NCBI RefSeq assembly: GCF_014650995.1
Contig: NZ_BMWA01000011.1
Location: 1-64,000, forward strand
Reading direction: 5' to 3'
DNA length: 64,000 nucleotides
From: Streptomyces viridiviolaceus
Lineage (GTDB): Bacteria > Actinomycetota > Actinomycetes > Streptomycetales > Streptomycetaceae
A program made the translations under genes and the position numbers. Under the pieces are notes generated by a model. It searched no databases. It saw only the letters and a list, made by a program, of their open reading frames with translations, and was not told the DNA's origin. Shown here piece after piece: positions 35,001 through 43,044 of the stretch. Every line of letters starts with the position of its first letter. Position 1 is the stretch's first letter.

Positions 35001-35252
35001 GCCCCGCCCGGGAGCTGCCGTACGGCAGGGTGCCCGCCCCGCGTCGTACGTGACGCGTCTCATACCCCGGCCCGGTCGCACACGGCCTGAAGGCGCCTCC
35101 GGTGCGACCCACGCGCCGGGCGCTTTCCATGCTGCCCCGAGCGGGGTGGCTATGCTGCCGAGTTGTTGCGCGGACCGTACGTGAACCAGCAACGCCGCCC
35201 GAAGGGGGGCGGGCCGTTCCGGTCCGACGAGAGCGAGGAGGCGTCCGGGCAC

Positions 35253-35924
35253 ATGGAGACGACGAGTCGGGCAGTCGCGCAGGCGTCGGCCGCGGAGGGC
35301 GGACAACCGTCCCCCTCCGCCCGGCGTACGGTCGACGGCTACCTGCGTGCGCCCTTCCCGTGGTACGGCCTCGACGAGGCGTTCACGGGGCGGCGCTGGC
35401 TGATGCAGGTCGGCACCGCGGCCGACGAGGCCGTGGAACACGGCTCGTTGGGGCACGGTGACGAACCGTCCGTGCGCAACGAGCACGTGGCGGGCGACGA
35501 GCAGGACGCCAAGGAGAAGTTCGCGGTCGTCGTGACCGTCGCGGCCAACCCCGTACGGCGCAGCGCGGACGGCACGGGCGTGCTGGAGGCGACGTCGGTG
35601 TCCTCGGCGGCCTGGCTCGCCGGTGTGGGCCTGCTGTCCTTCACCTGGCCCGGCCAGATGGACCACTCCCTGCGCGACGACTGGCTGGAGCAGCAGACCG
35701 AGACCGCGTGGGTGCTCGCCGACGACCTCGACGGAGCGGACTGGTCGACGCTCTCGCTGCCCGTGGACGGCGTGCCGACGTCCTTCCACTACCGGGAGTC
35801 CGAGTTCGGCTGGGTCCTCGCCGGCTCCACCGAGCAGGGCGTCCACCTGGGCGCCTACGGCAGGGGCATGAGCGCGTACGGGCTGGGGTTCGCCGTGGTC
35901 AAGGACATCGAGGCGTACTCGTAG
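35253..35924 (+). CDS. Conserved hypothetical protein, 223 residues
   Basis: ATG at 35253 with GAGGAG about 12 bases upstream; a GTG at 35181 is an alternative that adds 24 residues. No transmembrane segment or signal peptide. Middle region ERPFPWYGLDEAFTG-like (read FPWYGLDEAFTGRRWLMQVG) and the end VHLGAYGRGMSAYGLGFAVVKDIEAYS are the most ordered-looking parts. I do not recognise the family. It ends at a very strong bidirectional terminator, and its promoter is probably in 35001-35252. Confidence 0.8.
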   Translation: METTSRAVAQASAAEGGQPSPSARRTVDGYLRAPFPWYGLDEAFTGRRWLMQVGTAADEAVEHGSLGHGDEPSVRNEHVAGDEQDAKEKFAVVVTVAANPVRRSADGTGVLEATSVSSAAWLAGVGLLSFTWPGQMDHSLRDDWLEQQTETAWVLADDLDGADWSTLSLPVDGVPTSFHYRESEFGWVLAGSTEQGVHLGAYGRGMSAYGLGFAVVKDIEAYS

Positions 35925-35931
35925 GGCATGC

Positions 35932-35977
35932 CACGGCACCGGGGCGCCGTCCGCCGGGACGGCGCCCCGATGCCGTG
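35932..35977. terminator. Bidirectional terminator between two convergent genes
   Basis: Stem of 12 perfect pairs (GGGGCGCCGTCC 35941-35952 / 35957-35968, loop GCCG) extended outwards to about 20 pairs with one mismatch (35932-35939 region against 35970-35977). Among the strongest hairpins in the window. Confidence 0.88.
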
Positions 35978-35984
35978 CGGGAGC

Positions 35985-37118
35985 TCAGAACTTGTTGCGC
36001 GGCGTGATGCCCAGCGACAGGCCCGACAGCCCGCGCTGACGCCCGCCGAGCTTGCCGGCGATCGAGCGCAGGGCCGCGCCGGCCGGGGACTCCGGGTCGG
36101 ACAGCACCACCGGCCTGCCCTCGTCGCCGCCCTCGCGCAGGCGGACGTCGATCGGGATGGAGCCGAGGACCGGGACCGTCGCACCGGTCGTGCGGGTCAG
36201 GCCGTCGGCGACCAGCTGGCCGCCGCCCGTGCCGAAGACGTCGACCATCTCGCCGCAGTGCGGGCAGGGCAGCCCGGACATGTTCTCGACGACGCCGACG
36301 ATCTTCTGGTGGGTCTGGACGGCGATGGCCCCCGCCCGCTCGGCCACCTCGGCCGCCGCCTGCTGAGGCGTCGTCACGACCAGGATCTCGGCGTTCGGGA
36401 CCAGCTGGGCCACGGAGATGGCGATGTCGCCGGTGCCGGGCGGCAGGTCGAGCAGCAGGACGTCCAGGTCGCCCCAGTACACGTCCGCCAGGAACTGCTG
36501 GAGCGCGCGGTGCAGCATCGGGCCGCGCCAGACGACCGGCGCGTTGCCTGGGGTGAACATGCCGATGGAGATGACCTTCACCCCGTTGGCGGAGGGCGGC
36601 ATGATCATGTTCTCGACCTGGGTGGGACGCCCGTCGGCGCCGAGCATGCGCGGCACGGAGTGGCCGTAGATGTCGGCGTCGACGACACCGACCTTCAGAC
36701 CGTCGGCCGCCATCGCCGCCGCCAGGTTGACCGTCACCGAGGACTTGCCGACGCCGCCCTTGCCGGAGGCGACCGCGTAGACCCGGGTCAGGTTGCCCGG
36801 CTTGGCGAAGGGGACCTCGCGCTCGGCCTGGCCGCCGCGCAGCGCGGAGGCCAGCTCACGGCGCTGCTCGTCGCTCATGACGTCCAGCGTGACGTCGACG
36901 CGCGTGACGCCCTCGACGCGGGAGACCGCCTCGGTCACGCGCTGCGTGATGGTGTCCCTCATGGGGCAGCCCGAGACCGTCAGGTACACGGTGACCGCGA
37001 CCGCTCCGTCCGCGCCGATCTCCACCGATTTGACCATCCCGAGCTCGGTGATGGGCCGGTTGATCTCGGGGTCGTTCACCGTCGCCAGTGCTTCGCGCAC
37101 CGCGTCTTCCGTAGCCAT
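35985..37118 (-). CDS. mrp: Mrp/ApbC iron-sulfur cluster carrier (P-loop ATPase)
   Basis: 377 residues. N-terminal DUF59/MIP18 domain (ATEDAVREALATVNDPEINRP, with Cys in VSGCPM), then the P-loop GKGGVGKSS of the MinD/Mrp class, the switch region DADIYGHSVP, and the LPCPHCGE Cys-x-x-Cys pair that bridges an Fe-S cluster between two subunits. It carries and hands over iron-sulfur clusters in the cytoplasm. M. tuberculosis Rv1229c is the counterpart. Convergent with the preceding gene. Confidence 0.95.
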   Translation of the reverse strand: MATEDAVREALATVNDPEINRPITELGMVKSVEIGADGAVAVTVYLTVSGCPMRDTITQRVTEAVSRVEGVTRVDVTLDVMSDEQRRELASALRGGQAEREVPFAKPGNLTRVYAVASGKGGVGKSSVTVNLAAAMAADGLKVGVVDADIYGHSVPRMLGADGRPTQVENMIMPPSANGVKVISIGMFTPGNAPVVWRGPMLHRALQQFLADVYWGDLDVLLLDLPPGTGDIAISVAQLVPNAEILVVTTPQQAAAEVAERAGAIAVQTHQKIVGVVENMSGLPCPHCGEMVDVFGTGGGQLVADGLTRTTGATVPVLGSIPIDVRLREGGDEGRPVVLSDPESPAGAALRSIAGKLGGRQRGLSGLSLGITPRNKF

Positions 37119-37162
37119 AGAGACGATGGTACGGCGCCGCCCACGGGGCTCGGAAAGCCCCG

Positions 37163-37765
37163 TCAGCGGTCGTGTACGTCACGCCCGCCGGAACGATCTG
37201 CCGGGAATACGCCGGGGGTGGGACGGTGGCCGTTCTGCCGCTCCTCCAGCTCCTTGATCACGTCCTGCAGTTCGGAGCGGATCCAGTCCCTCGTCGCGAC
37301 CTCCCCGAGCCCGATCCGCAGGGCGGCGATCTCCCGGGTCAGGTACTCGGTGTCGGCGATCGACCGCTCGTTCTGCTTGCGGTCCTGCTCCAGGTTGACC
37401 CGGTCCCGGTCGTCCTGCCGGTTCTGCGCGAGCAGGATCAGCGGGGCCGCGTAGGAGGCCTGCAGGGACAGCGCCAGCGTCAGGAAGATGAACGGGTACT
37501 CGTCGAACCGCAGGCTGCTCGGCACCGACACGTTCCACAGCACCCACACGATGATGACCACCGTCATCCAGACGAGGAACCGCCCGGTGCCGATGAAGCG
37601 GGCGATCCGCTCCGACAGCCGGCCGAAGGCCTCCGGGTCCCACTCCGGCAGGATCCGGCGGCGCGGCGGGCGGGGCTGGTCCAGGCGGGGACCGCGGGGA
37701 CGGGGGGCCGCCGTGGCCCCGGACAGCACGCGCTCGCGGGCCGTCGACTCGCGCTCAGGCACCAT
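37163..37765 (-). CDS. DUF1003 membrane protein
   Basis: 200 residues. After a basic N-terminal stretch comes the DUF1003 core: FIGTGRFLVWMTVVIIVWVLWN, then a second membrane segment (YPFIFLTLALSLQASYAAPLILLAQNRQ) and QDDRDRVNLEQDRKQNERSIAD. The C-terminal part is a charged coiled coil (EYLTREIAALRIGLGEVATRDWI). The start overlaps the upstream CBS-domain gene by 11 bp, so it is translated in coupling with it. Function unknown; conserved next to the MgtE_N/CBS gene in mycobacteria (Rv1231c-Rv1232c region). Confidence 0.88.
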   Translation of the reverse strand: MVPERESTARERVLSGATAAPRPRGPRLDQPRPPRRRILPEWDPEAFGRLSERIARFIGTGRFLVWMTVVIIVWVLWNVSVPSSLRFDEYPFIFLTLALSLQASYAAPLILLAQNRQDDRDRVNLEQDRKQNERSIADTEYLTREIAALRIGLGEVATRDWIRSELQDVIKELEERQNGHRPTPGVFPADRSGGRDVHDR

Positions 37766-39095
37766 CGGGGCTCACCTCCCCGTTCGCCTCGTCGAGGTGG
37801 TACTCGGTCTCCCGCCAGTCCTCGGGCAGCATGTGGTCCAGGACGTCGTCCACGGTGATCGCGCCCAGCAGTGACCCGGAGTCGTCGACGACAGGGGCGG
37901 CGACCATGTCGTACGTGGCGAAGAACCCGGCGACCACGGGCAGCGCGGCGTCCGGCTCCAAAGGTTGCAGGGCGTCGTCGAGGATCGACCCGACCAGGGT
38001 GTACGGGGGGTCCCGCAGCAGGCGCTGGAAATGCACCGTGCCCAGGTACTTGCCGGTCGGGGTCTCCTCCGGCGGGCGGCAGACGTAGATCTGGGCCGCG
38101 TGCGCCGGCGAGAGGTCGGGATTGCGGATGCGGGCGAGCGCGTCGGCGACGGTCGCGTCGGGCCGCAGCACGATCGGCTCGGTGGTCATCAGACCGCCCG
38201 CCGTGTGCTCCTCGTACGCCATCAGCCGCCGCATGTCGGCCGCGTCGGCGGGCTTCATCAGGCTGAGCAGCCGCTCCTTGTCCGCATCCGGCAGCTCGCC
38301 GAGCAGGTCGGCCGCGTCGTCGGGGTCCATGGCCTCCAGGACGTCGGCGGCGCGCTCCTCCGCCAGCTTGCCGAAGATCTCGATCTGGTCGTCCTCCGGC
38401 AGCTCCTCCAGCACGTCCGCGAGGCGGTCGTCGTCGAGGGCGGCGGCGACCTCGGCGCGGCGCTTGGCGGACAGGTGGTGCAGGACGTTGGCCAGGTCGG
38501 CGGGACGCAGCTGTTCGAAGGTGGCGAGCAGGTTCTCGGCGCCCTGCCCGTGCTCCTCCAGGGAGAAGCCGGTGACGCCGGACCACTCCACGGTCAGTGT
38601 CTCGCCCCCGCGTCGCCCGCCACCACCCTTCCAGGGAAGCGCTACGCGCCCTTTCTCATCGCGGCGGAAGGCACCGCCCTTGCGGCCCTTGCGCACGAAC
38701 ACCCGGTCGATCTCCCAGTCCCGGCGGGCCGGCAGCTGCTGGACGGCCAGGTCGAGTACGGTCACCTGCTCGCCGGTCTCGACGAGCGTGACGCGCCGGT
38801 CGAGCAGCTCACCGAAGACGAGGCGCTCGGTGGGCCGCTGCTCGAACCGCCGGACGTTGAGCACACCGGTCGTGATGACCTGGCCGGACTCGATGCCGGT
38901 GACACGGGTCATGGGCAGGAAGATCCGTCGGCGGGTGGCGAGTTCGACGACCAGGCCGAGCAGGCGCGGGGGCTTGTTGCCGACGCGGAGCATGACGACC
39001 AGATCGCGGACACGCCCCACCTGGTCGCCGGCCGGGTCGAAGACGGCGATGCCGGAGAGGTGCGAGACGAAGATCCGGGGGGCGCCCGCTGCCAT
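37755..39095 (-). CDS. PRC-barrel / MgtE_N / CBS-pair protein without a channel domain
   Basis: 446 residues, ATG at 39095 with AAGGAG upstream. Domains in order: PRC-barrel-like start (IFVSHLSGIAVFDPAGDQVG), a second barrel-type segment around 80-200, the MgtE N-terminal superhelix with repeated LADVLEELPEDD / AADVLEAMDPDDAADLLGEL units at about 215-300, and two CBS motifs (MTTEPIVLRPDATVADALARI and MVAAPVVDDSGSLLGAITVDDV) up to residue 430. The five-helix membrane channel of MgtE is absent. It thus looks like a soluble magnesium or nucleotide sensor, probably acting with DUF1003. Confidence 0.9.
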   Translation of the reverse strand: MAAGAPRIFVSHLSGIAVFDPAGDQVGRVRDLVVMLRVGNKPPRLLGLVVELATRRRIFLPMTRVTGIESGQVITTGVLNVRRFEQRPTERLVFGELLDRRVTLVETGEQVTVLDLAVQQLPARRDWEIDRVFVRKGRKGGAFRRDEKGRVALPWKGGGGRRGGETLTVEWSGVTGFSLEEHGQGAENLLATFEQLRPADLANVLHHLSAKRRAEVAAALDDDRLADVLEELPEDDQIEIFGKLAEERAADVLEAMDPDDAADLLGELPDADKERLLSLMKPADAADMRRLMAYEEHTAGGLMTTEPIVLRPDATVADALARIRNPDLSPAHAAQIYVCRPPEETPTGKYLGTVHFQRLLRDPPYTLVGSILDDALQPLEPDAALPVVAGFFATYDMVAAPVVDDSGSLLGAITVDDVLDHMLPEDWRETEYHLDEANGEVSPDGA

Positions 39096-39296
39096 GGCCG
39101 CGGCTCCTTTTCGTAAGGCGTGTTTCGTACTGTGTCTCTTTTCCGAATTGCCCGCTCGGACGGCCTTCAGGCTAGCCCGTCCCGAAGGGGATCGCTCCGA
39201 CGGCCGGTCCGGACGGACTGGCTCCGTTCACCGCCTACGGCCCCGGTACGCTGCCGTACGCCGCTTTGGACCTCTGTCAGAAAGGCAGCCCCACCT

Positions 39297-40034
39297 GTGA
39301 CCGTGACTCCCCGGCGCCGAACCCGCAGGGCCGCTCTGGTGGGCGCGGTGTGCGCCCTGGCCGTGGCGGGGACGGGGCTGACGGGATGCAGCAGCGAGGA
39401 CCCCGACGCGGGCACCAACGGGGTCGGGAAACTCCCGCCGGACAAGATCCAGGCCAAGGCCCGCACCGCCGCCGAGGCCGCCGACGCGGTGCGTCTGCAC
39501 GGCACCGTGGCCGCCGGCGGGAGCACCTACACCCTCGACATGCAGCTCAAGTCGGAGGGCGGCACCGGGTCGGTCGCCGCCGAGGGCACGACGTTCCGGC
39601 TGCTCCGTGTCGGGGAGCAGCTCTTCCTCAAGGCCGACGCCGGGTTCTGGAGCCACGACGGCGGCGATGCCGCCGCCGCGGAGAAGCTCGCCGGCAAGTA
39701 CGTGAAGGTGCCGGAGGGCGACCCCGCGTACAAGAAGTTCAGCGGCTTCACGGACAAGGACGTCCTCCTCGACGGTCTGCTGACCCTGCACGGCACGGTG
39801 GAGACCGACGGCCGTCACGAGCAGGGGGGCGTCCGCACCATCCGCATCACCGGCGACAAGGGCTCCGGCGGCTCGCTGGACGTGTCCCTGGAGGGCACGG
39901 CGTACCCGCTGCGCCTGGTCCGGGCGGGCAGTGCGGGCACGCTGAGCTTCTCCGACTGGAACAAGGACTTCGAGCTCAAGGAGCCGGCGAAGGACGACAC
40001 CCTGGACTACGGCAAGCAGCTGCCGACGTCCTAG
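39297..40034 (+). CDS. Lipoprotein (LppX/LprG-like fold)
   Basis: 245 residues, GTG start with AAAGGCAG upstream. Basic N-terminus (TPRRRTRRAALV), hydrophobic region and lipobox LTGC. The mature protein has alternating beta segments (VRLHGTVAAGGSTYTLDMQLKS, FRLLRVGEQLFLKADAGF, FSDWNKDFELKEP) typical of the LppX_LprAFG or DUF1396-type lipid-binding lipoprotein family. It could bind a lipid or glycolipid on the outer face; function unknown. Divergent from the CBS gene. Confidence 0.85.
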   Translation: MTVTPRRRTRRAALVGAVCALAVAGTGLTGCSSEDPDAGTNGVGKLPPDKIQAKARTAAEAADAVRLHGTVAAGGSTYTLDMQLKSEGGTGSVAAEGTTFRLLRVGEQLFLKADAGFWSHDGGDAAAAEKLAGKYVKVPEGDPAYKKFSGFTDKDVLLDGLLTLHGTVETDGRHEQGGVRTIRITGDKGSGGSLDVSLEGTAYPLRLVRAGSAGTLSFSDWNKDFELKEPAKDDTLDYGKQLPTS

Positions 40035-40225
40035 GACGCGCCGCGAAGTCCCGTCGTCCGCCCGGAGAGCGGGCCCCGCGGCGTCCGGTGCGTGCTCCCG
40101 GAGTCCCGGGCGCACGCGCGCACCGGCCGTCCCCCGGGTGTTCGCCGCGGGGCGGCGCCGGAGGGGGCGCCCACCCGCGCGAGCGCGGCCGGGCGTCGTG
40201 GGGCGGGTACGGGGGTCCTGCCCCG

Positions 40226-40738
40226 CTAGCGGCGCTTCCGGCGCTTCATCAGCAGGCGCGGCAGCCCCGCCGGGACCGGCTCACGTGTCGTCGCCGGCGT
40301 CGGCAGGGGCGCCTCGGCCAGCGAACCGTCGGGCAGCGGCGCCGTCGCGCCCGTCGGCTCCAGGCGCAGCACCCGGCACTCACGGGCCCAGCGCTCGGTC
40401 ATCGCCTCGCCGTCCGGGGCGTTCAGACGCTTGCCCTTGAGGTCGGCGACCGCCGCCTGCCACGCCTCCGAGCCGGAGGGCAGCTCCACGACCCGCGCCG
40501 TCCAGGAGACCAGCCGGCCCCCTTTGTCCTTGCTGCGCACCGTCACCTCGGCCGTGGCCCCGTCGGTCAGCCCCGGCAGCGGCTGCTCGCCCGGTCCGTC
40601 GCCGACGACGCACGCCGCGCCCTCGTGCCAGACGTGCCACAGCGCACGGGCCGGGACCCCGGGCCCCTTGACCCAGATGAGGCCGGACTTCTTGGTGGCC
40701 TCCTCGACGAGGGCCTGGTCGAGCAGCTCGCTTGTCAT
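40226..40738 (-). CDS. Conserved hypothetical protein, 170 residues
   Basis: Starts MTSELLDQALVEEATKKSGLIWVKG and contains PARALWHVWHEGAACVVGDGP, VTVRSKDKGGRLVSWTARV and EAWQAAVADLKGKRLNA, which together look like a flavin-reductase/pyridoxamine-oxidase split-barrel in outline; this is only a resemblance. No signal peptide or membrane segment. The C-terminus is Pro-rich and then basic (LLMKRRKRR). Downstream gene on the same strand is its neighbour corA upstream by 24 bp, so they probably form one transcript. Confidence 0.8.
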   Translation of the reverse strand: MTSELLDQALVEEATKKSGLIWVKGPGVPARALWHVWHEGAACVVGDGPGEQPLPGLTDGATAEVTVRSKDKGGRLVSWTARVVELPSGSEAWQAAVADLKGKRLNAPDGEAMTERWARECRVLRLEPTGATAPLPDGSLAEAPLPTPATTREPVPAGLPRLLMKRRKRR

Positions 40739-40761
40739 ACGGCCAGCCTATCCAGCGCGGC

Positions 40762-41877
40762 TCACAGCCAGCCGTTGCGCTTGAGCGTGCGGTGGATGCC
40801 CAGGCAGATGGCCACGGTGACGCCGATGACCAGCGGGTACCCGTACTTCCAGCGCAGCTCGGGCATGTGGTCGAAGTTCATGCCGTACACCCCGCACACC
40901 ATCGTCGGTACGGCGATGATCGCGGCCCATGAGGTGATCTTCCGCATGTCCTCGTTCTGCGCGACGGACGCCTGGGCGAGGTTGGCCTGGAGGATGGAGT
41001 TCAGCAGCTCGTCGAAGCCGATGACCTGCTCCTGCACCCGGGCCACGTGGTCGGCGACGTCCCGGAAGTACTTCTGGATCTCCGGGTCGATCAGCCGCAT
41101 CGGCCGCTCGCTGAGCAGCTGCATGGGCCGCAGCAGGGGCGACACCGCCCGCTTGAACTCCAGCACCTCACGCTTGAGTTGGTAGATGCGGCCGGCGTCC
41201 GTGCCCCGCGGGGATCCCTTGCGGCCCGGCGAGAACACCTCCGTCTCGACCTCGTCGATGTCGTCCTGCACGGCGTCGGCGACCGCGATGTAGCCGTCCA
41301 CCACGTGGTCGGCGATGGCGTGCAGCACCGCCGACGGGCCCTTGAGCAGCAGCTCGGGGTCGTCCTGGAGCCGGTGGCGCAGTGCGCGCAGGGAGCCCTG
41401 CCCGCCGTGCCGGACCGTGATGAAGAAGTCCCGCCCGGTGAAGCACATGACCTCGCCGGTCTCGACGACCTCGCTGTTGGCGGTGAGTTCGGCGTGGTCG
41501 ACGTAGTGGACGGTCTTGAAGACAGTGAACAGCGAGTCGTCGTAGCGCTCCAGCTTGGGTCGCTGGTGGGCCTGGACGGCGTCCTCCACGGCCAGCGGGT
41601 GCAGCCCGAACTCGCGGGCGATACCGGCGAATTCGTCCTCGGTGGGCTCGTGCAGGCCGATCCACACGAAGCCGCCGTCGCGGCGCACCTGACGCATGGC
41701 CTCGTGCGGGCTCAGCGGGGCGTCGGTCTCGACGCGGCGGCCGTCCCGGTAGACGGCGCAGTCGACGACGGCGGAGGTGGTCGCCGGGTCGCGGGTGGTG
41801 TCGTAGGTGCCACCGTCCTTGCGCAGTGAGACGCGGGACGGGCGGACCGCGGCGCGCAGGTCACGGATCATCGACAT
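40762..41877 (-). CDS. corA: CorA-family magnesium/cobalt transport channel
   Basis: 371 residues from the ATG at 41877 with AAGGAG; a second ATG two codons later is possible. Long cytoplasmic domain (HEPTEDEFAGIAREFGLHPLAVEDAVQAHQRPKLERY), a long stalk helix, and two C-terminal membrane helices with the selectivity motif YGMNFDHMPE (GMN). The basic C-terminus (HRTLKRNGWL) is normal. It imports Mg2+ as a pentamer. Its unusually long and structured upstream region (41878-42393) could hold regulation by magnesium. Confidence 0.95.
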   Translation of the reverse strand: MSMIRDLRAAVRPSRVSLRKDGGTYDTTRDPATTSAVVDCAVYRDGRRVETDAPLSPHEAMRQVRRDGGFVWIGLHEPTEDEFAGIAREFGLHPLAVEDAVQAHQRPKLERYDDSLFTVFKTVHYVDHAELTANSEVVETGEVMCFTGRDFFITVRHGGQGSLRALRHRLQDDPELLLKGPSAVLHAIADHVVDGYIAVADAVQDDIDEVETEVFSPGRKGSPRGTDAGRIYQLKREVLEFKRAVSPLLRPMQLLSERPMRLIDPEIQKYFRDVADHVARVQEQVIGFDELLNSILQANLAQASVAQNEDMRKITSWAAIIAVPTMVCGVYGMNFDHMPELRWKYGYPLVIGVTVAICLGIHRTLKRNGWL

Positions 41878-42393
41878 GGCAGGCTCCTTCGCGACGGGCA
41901 GCGAACGGCGCCGGCGACGGGTGGAACTACCCGGAATGAGGACGTCCTGGCTACGCGTGTCTGGCGCGTCCACAAAGCGGGGAGCACCGCACCTTCGCGG
42001 TGGCGAGCTTCGCTACTGATTCAGCTGCTGATGCAGACCAAGGCAGATCAGACAGATCAGGCAAAACGAGACGAAGTGCTCTTCCGTGTGAAGGCGCAGG
42101 CGACGAGAGGCGGCAGCAGGCAGAGCCGGAGCAGCTGCATCAGCGGCCGGAAGAGCGGGTAATACTGCACGGTCGACTTCGGTCCATGACAGCCCCACCT
42201 CCTCCGGCCGGTCCCTCGTGAGGGACGATCCATTCCCCTGTTTACAGGGGTTCCCCGTAGGGGAGTGTTCATAGCGTCGGGGCTTGATCCAGACGCTTCT
42301 GCGTGCTGCCCCGATCCGCCGACCCAGAGTATCAGCCGCCCGGCGTGTCAAGGTGCCCCTTTGCCGGGTACTGACGAGTTCTATGCTCGCGGC
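41878..42393. promoter_or_regulatory. Structured intergenic region upstream of corA with three consecutive hairpins
   Basis: 516 bp between two divergent genes. On the plus strand three perfect palindromes follow one another: GTCCCTCGTGAGGGAC (42211-42226), CCCCTG-TTTA-CAGGGG (42235-42250) and TCCCC-GTA-GGGGA (42252-42264). On the minus strand these are followed by AGGAGG and an ATG at 42187, opening a 15-codon frame (ending at 42140) that overlaps a 27-codon frame by TGATG. Whether these are leader peptides of corA is unproven. A 43-codon plus-strand frame from 42022 is an alternative. Promoters of corA and of the SUFU gene must also be here. Confidence 0.45.
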
Positions 42394-42990
42394 ATGGCTG
42401 ATGTTCTTCCTCTCGTCGAGGCCCGGTTGCGCAGCGCGCTGGGCGAACCGGACGCGCGCGCGGCGGTCACCTTCCTCGGCACCGACCGCATCGAGGTGCT
42501 GCGCTTCCCCGGCGGCGGCCCGGAGGGCGACATCGTCCGCTACGCCACCCTCGGCATGTCCGCGCAGCCCATGGCGGACCCCACGGCCGTGCTGGCCGAC
42601 CCGGTCAAGGGCCCCCGCGCGGAGCTGGTCCTCTCGGTGCGGGCCGGCCTCGCCGACACCGACAAGGTGCTCCGTCCGCTCGCCGTGCTCGCCGCGTCCC
42701 CGCAGGTGGAGGGCGTGGTGGTGACCCCGGGCGCCTCCCTGGACGTGGGCGAACCGCTGTGGCCCGGCGCCCCGTTCACCTCGGTCCTGGTGGCCGAGCC
42801 GGGCGGACTGGTCGAGGATCTGGAACTCGACGCGCCGCTGGACCCCGTACGGTTCCTGCCGCTGCTGCCGATGACGGCGAACGAGGCCGCCTGGAAGCGG
42901 GTGCACGGCGCACCGGCGCTCCAGGAGCGCTGGCTGACGCACGGGACGGACCTGCGGGATCCGTCCCGCAGATCCGTCCCGCTGGACTGA
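42394..42990 (+). CDS. Suppressor-of-fused (SUFU) domain protein
   Basis: 198 residues, ATG at 42394. Segments VTFLGTDRIEVLRFPGGGPEGDIVRYATLGMS and LLPMTANEAAWKRVHGAPALQERWLT match the bacterial SUFU family, alpha/beta proteins often encoded near toxin immunity or as stand-alone proteins. No signal or membrane segment. The end of the gene forms an 18-bp hairpin that is also a terminator. Function in Streptomyces unknown. Confidence 0.85.
   Translation: MADVLPLVEARLRSALGEPDARAAVTFLGTDRIEVLRFPGGGPEGDIVRYATLGMSAQPMADPTAVLADPVKGPRAELVLSVRAGLADTDKVLRPLAVLAASPQVEGVVVTPGASLDVGEPLWPGAPFTSVLVAEPGGLVEDLELDAPLDPVRFLPLLPMTANEAAWKRVHGAPALQERWLTHGTDLRDPSRRSVPLD
42942..42981 (+). terminator. Hairpin terminator inside the 3' end of the SUFU gene
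   Basis: 18-bp stem (left 42942-42959, right 42964-42981) with one mismatch and loop TCCG; coding frame continues through it to the stop at 42988. It also ends 64 bp before the convergent MFS gene. Confidence 0.78.
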
Positions 42991-43044
42991 GTGCCGGATG
43001 GCGGTCCCGAGTGACGGATCTCACCAACGTCCTGCCGGAGCCGG

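Noticed and set aside
41990..42140. 43-codon plus-strand ORF from 42022 as a gene
   Set aside because: It has polar, protein-like composition at its start but no ribosome binding site, and it overlaps minus-strand frames; I leave the region as regulatory.
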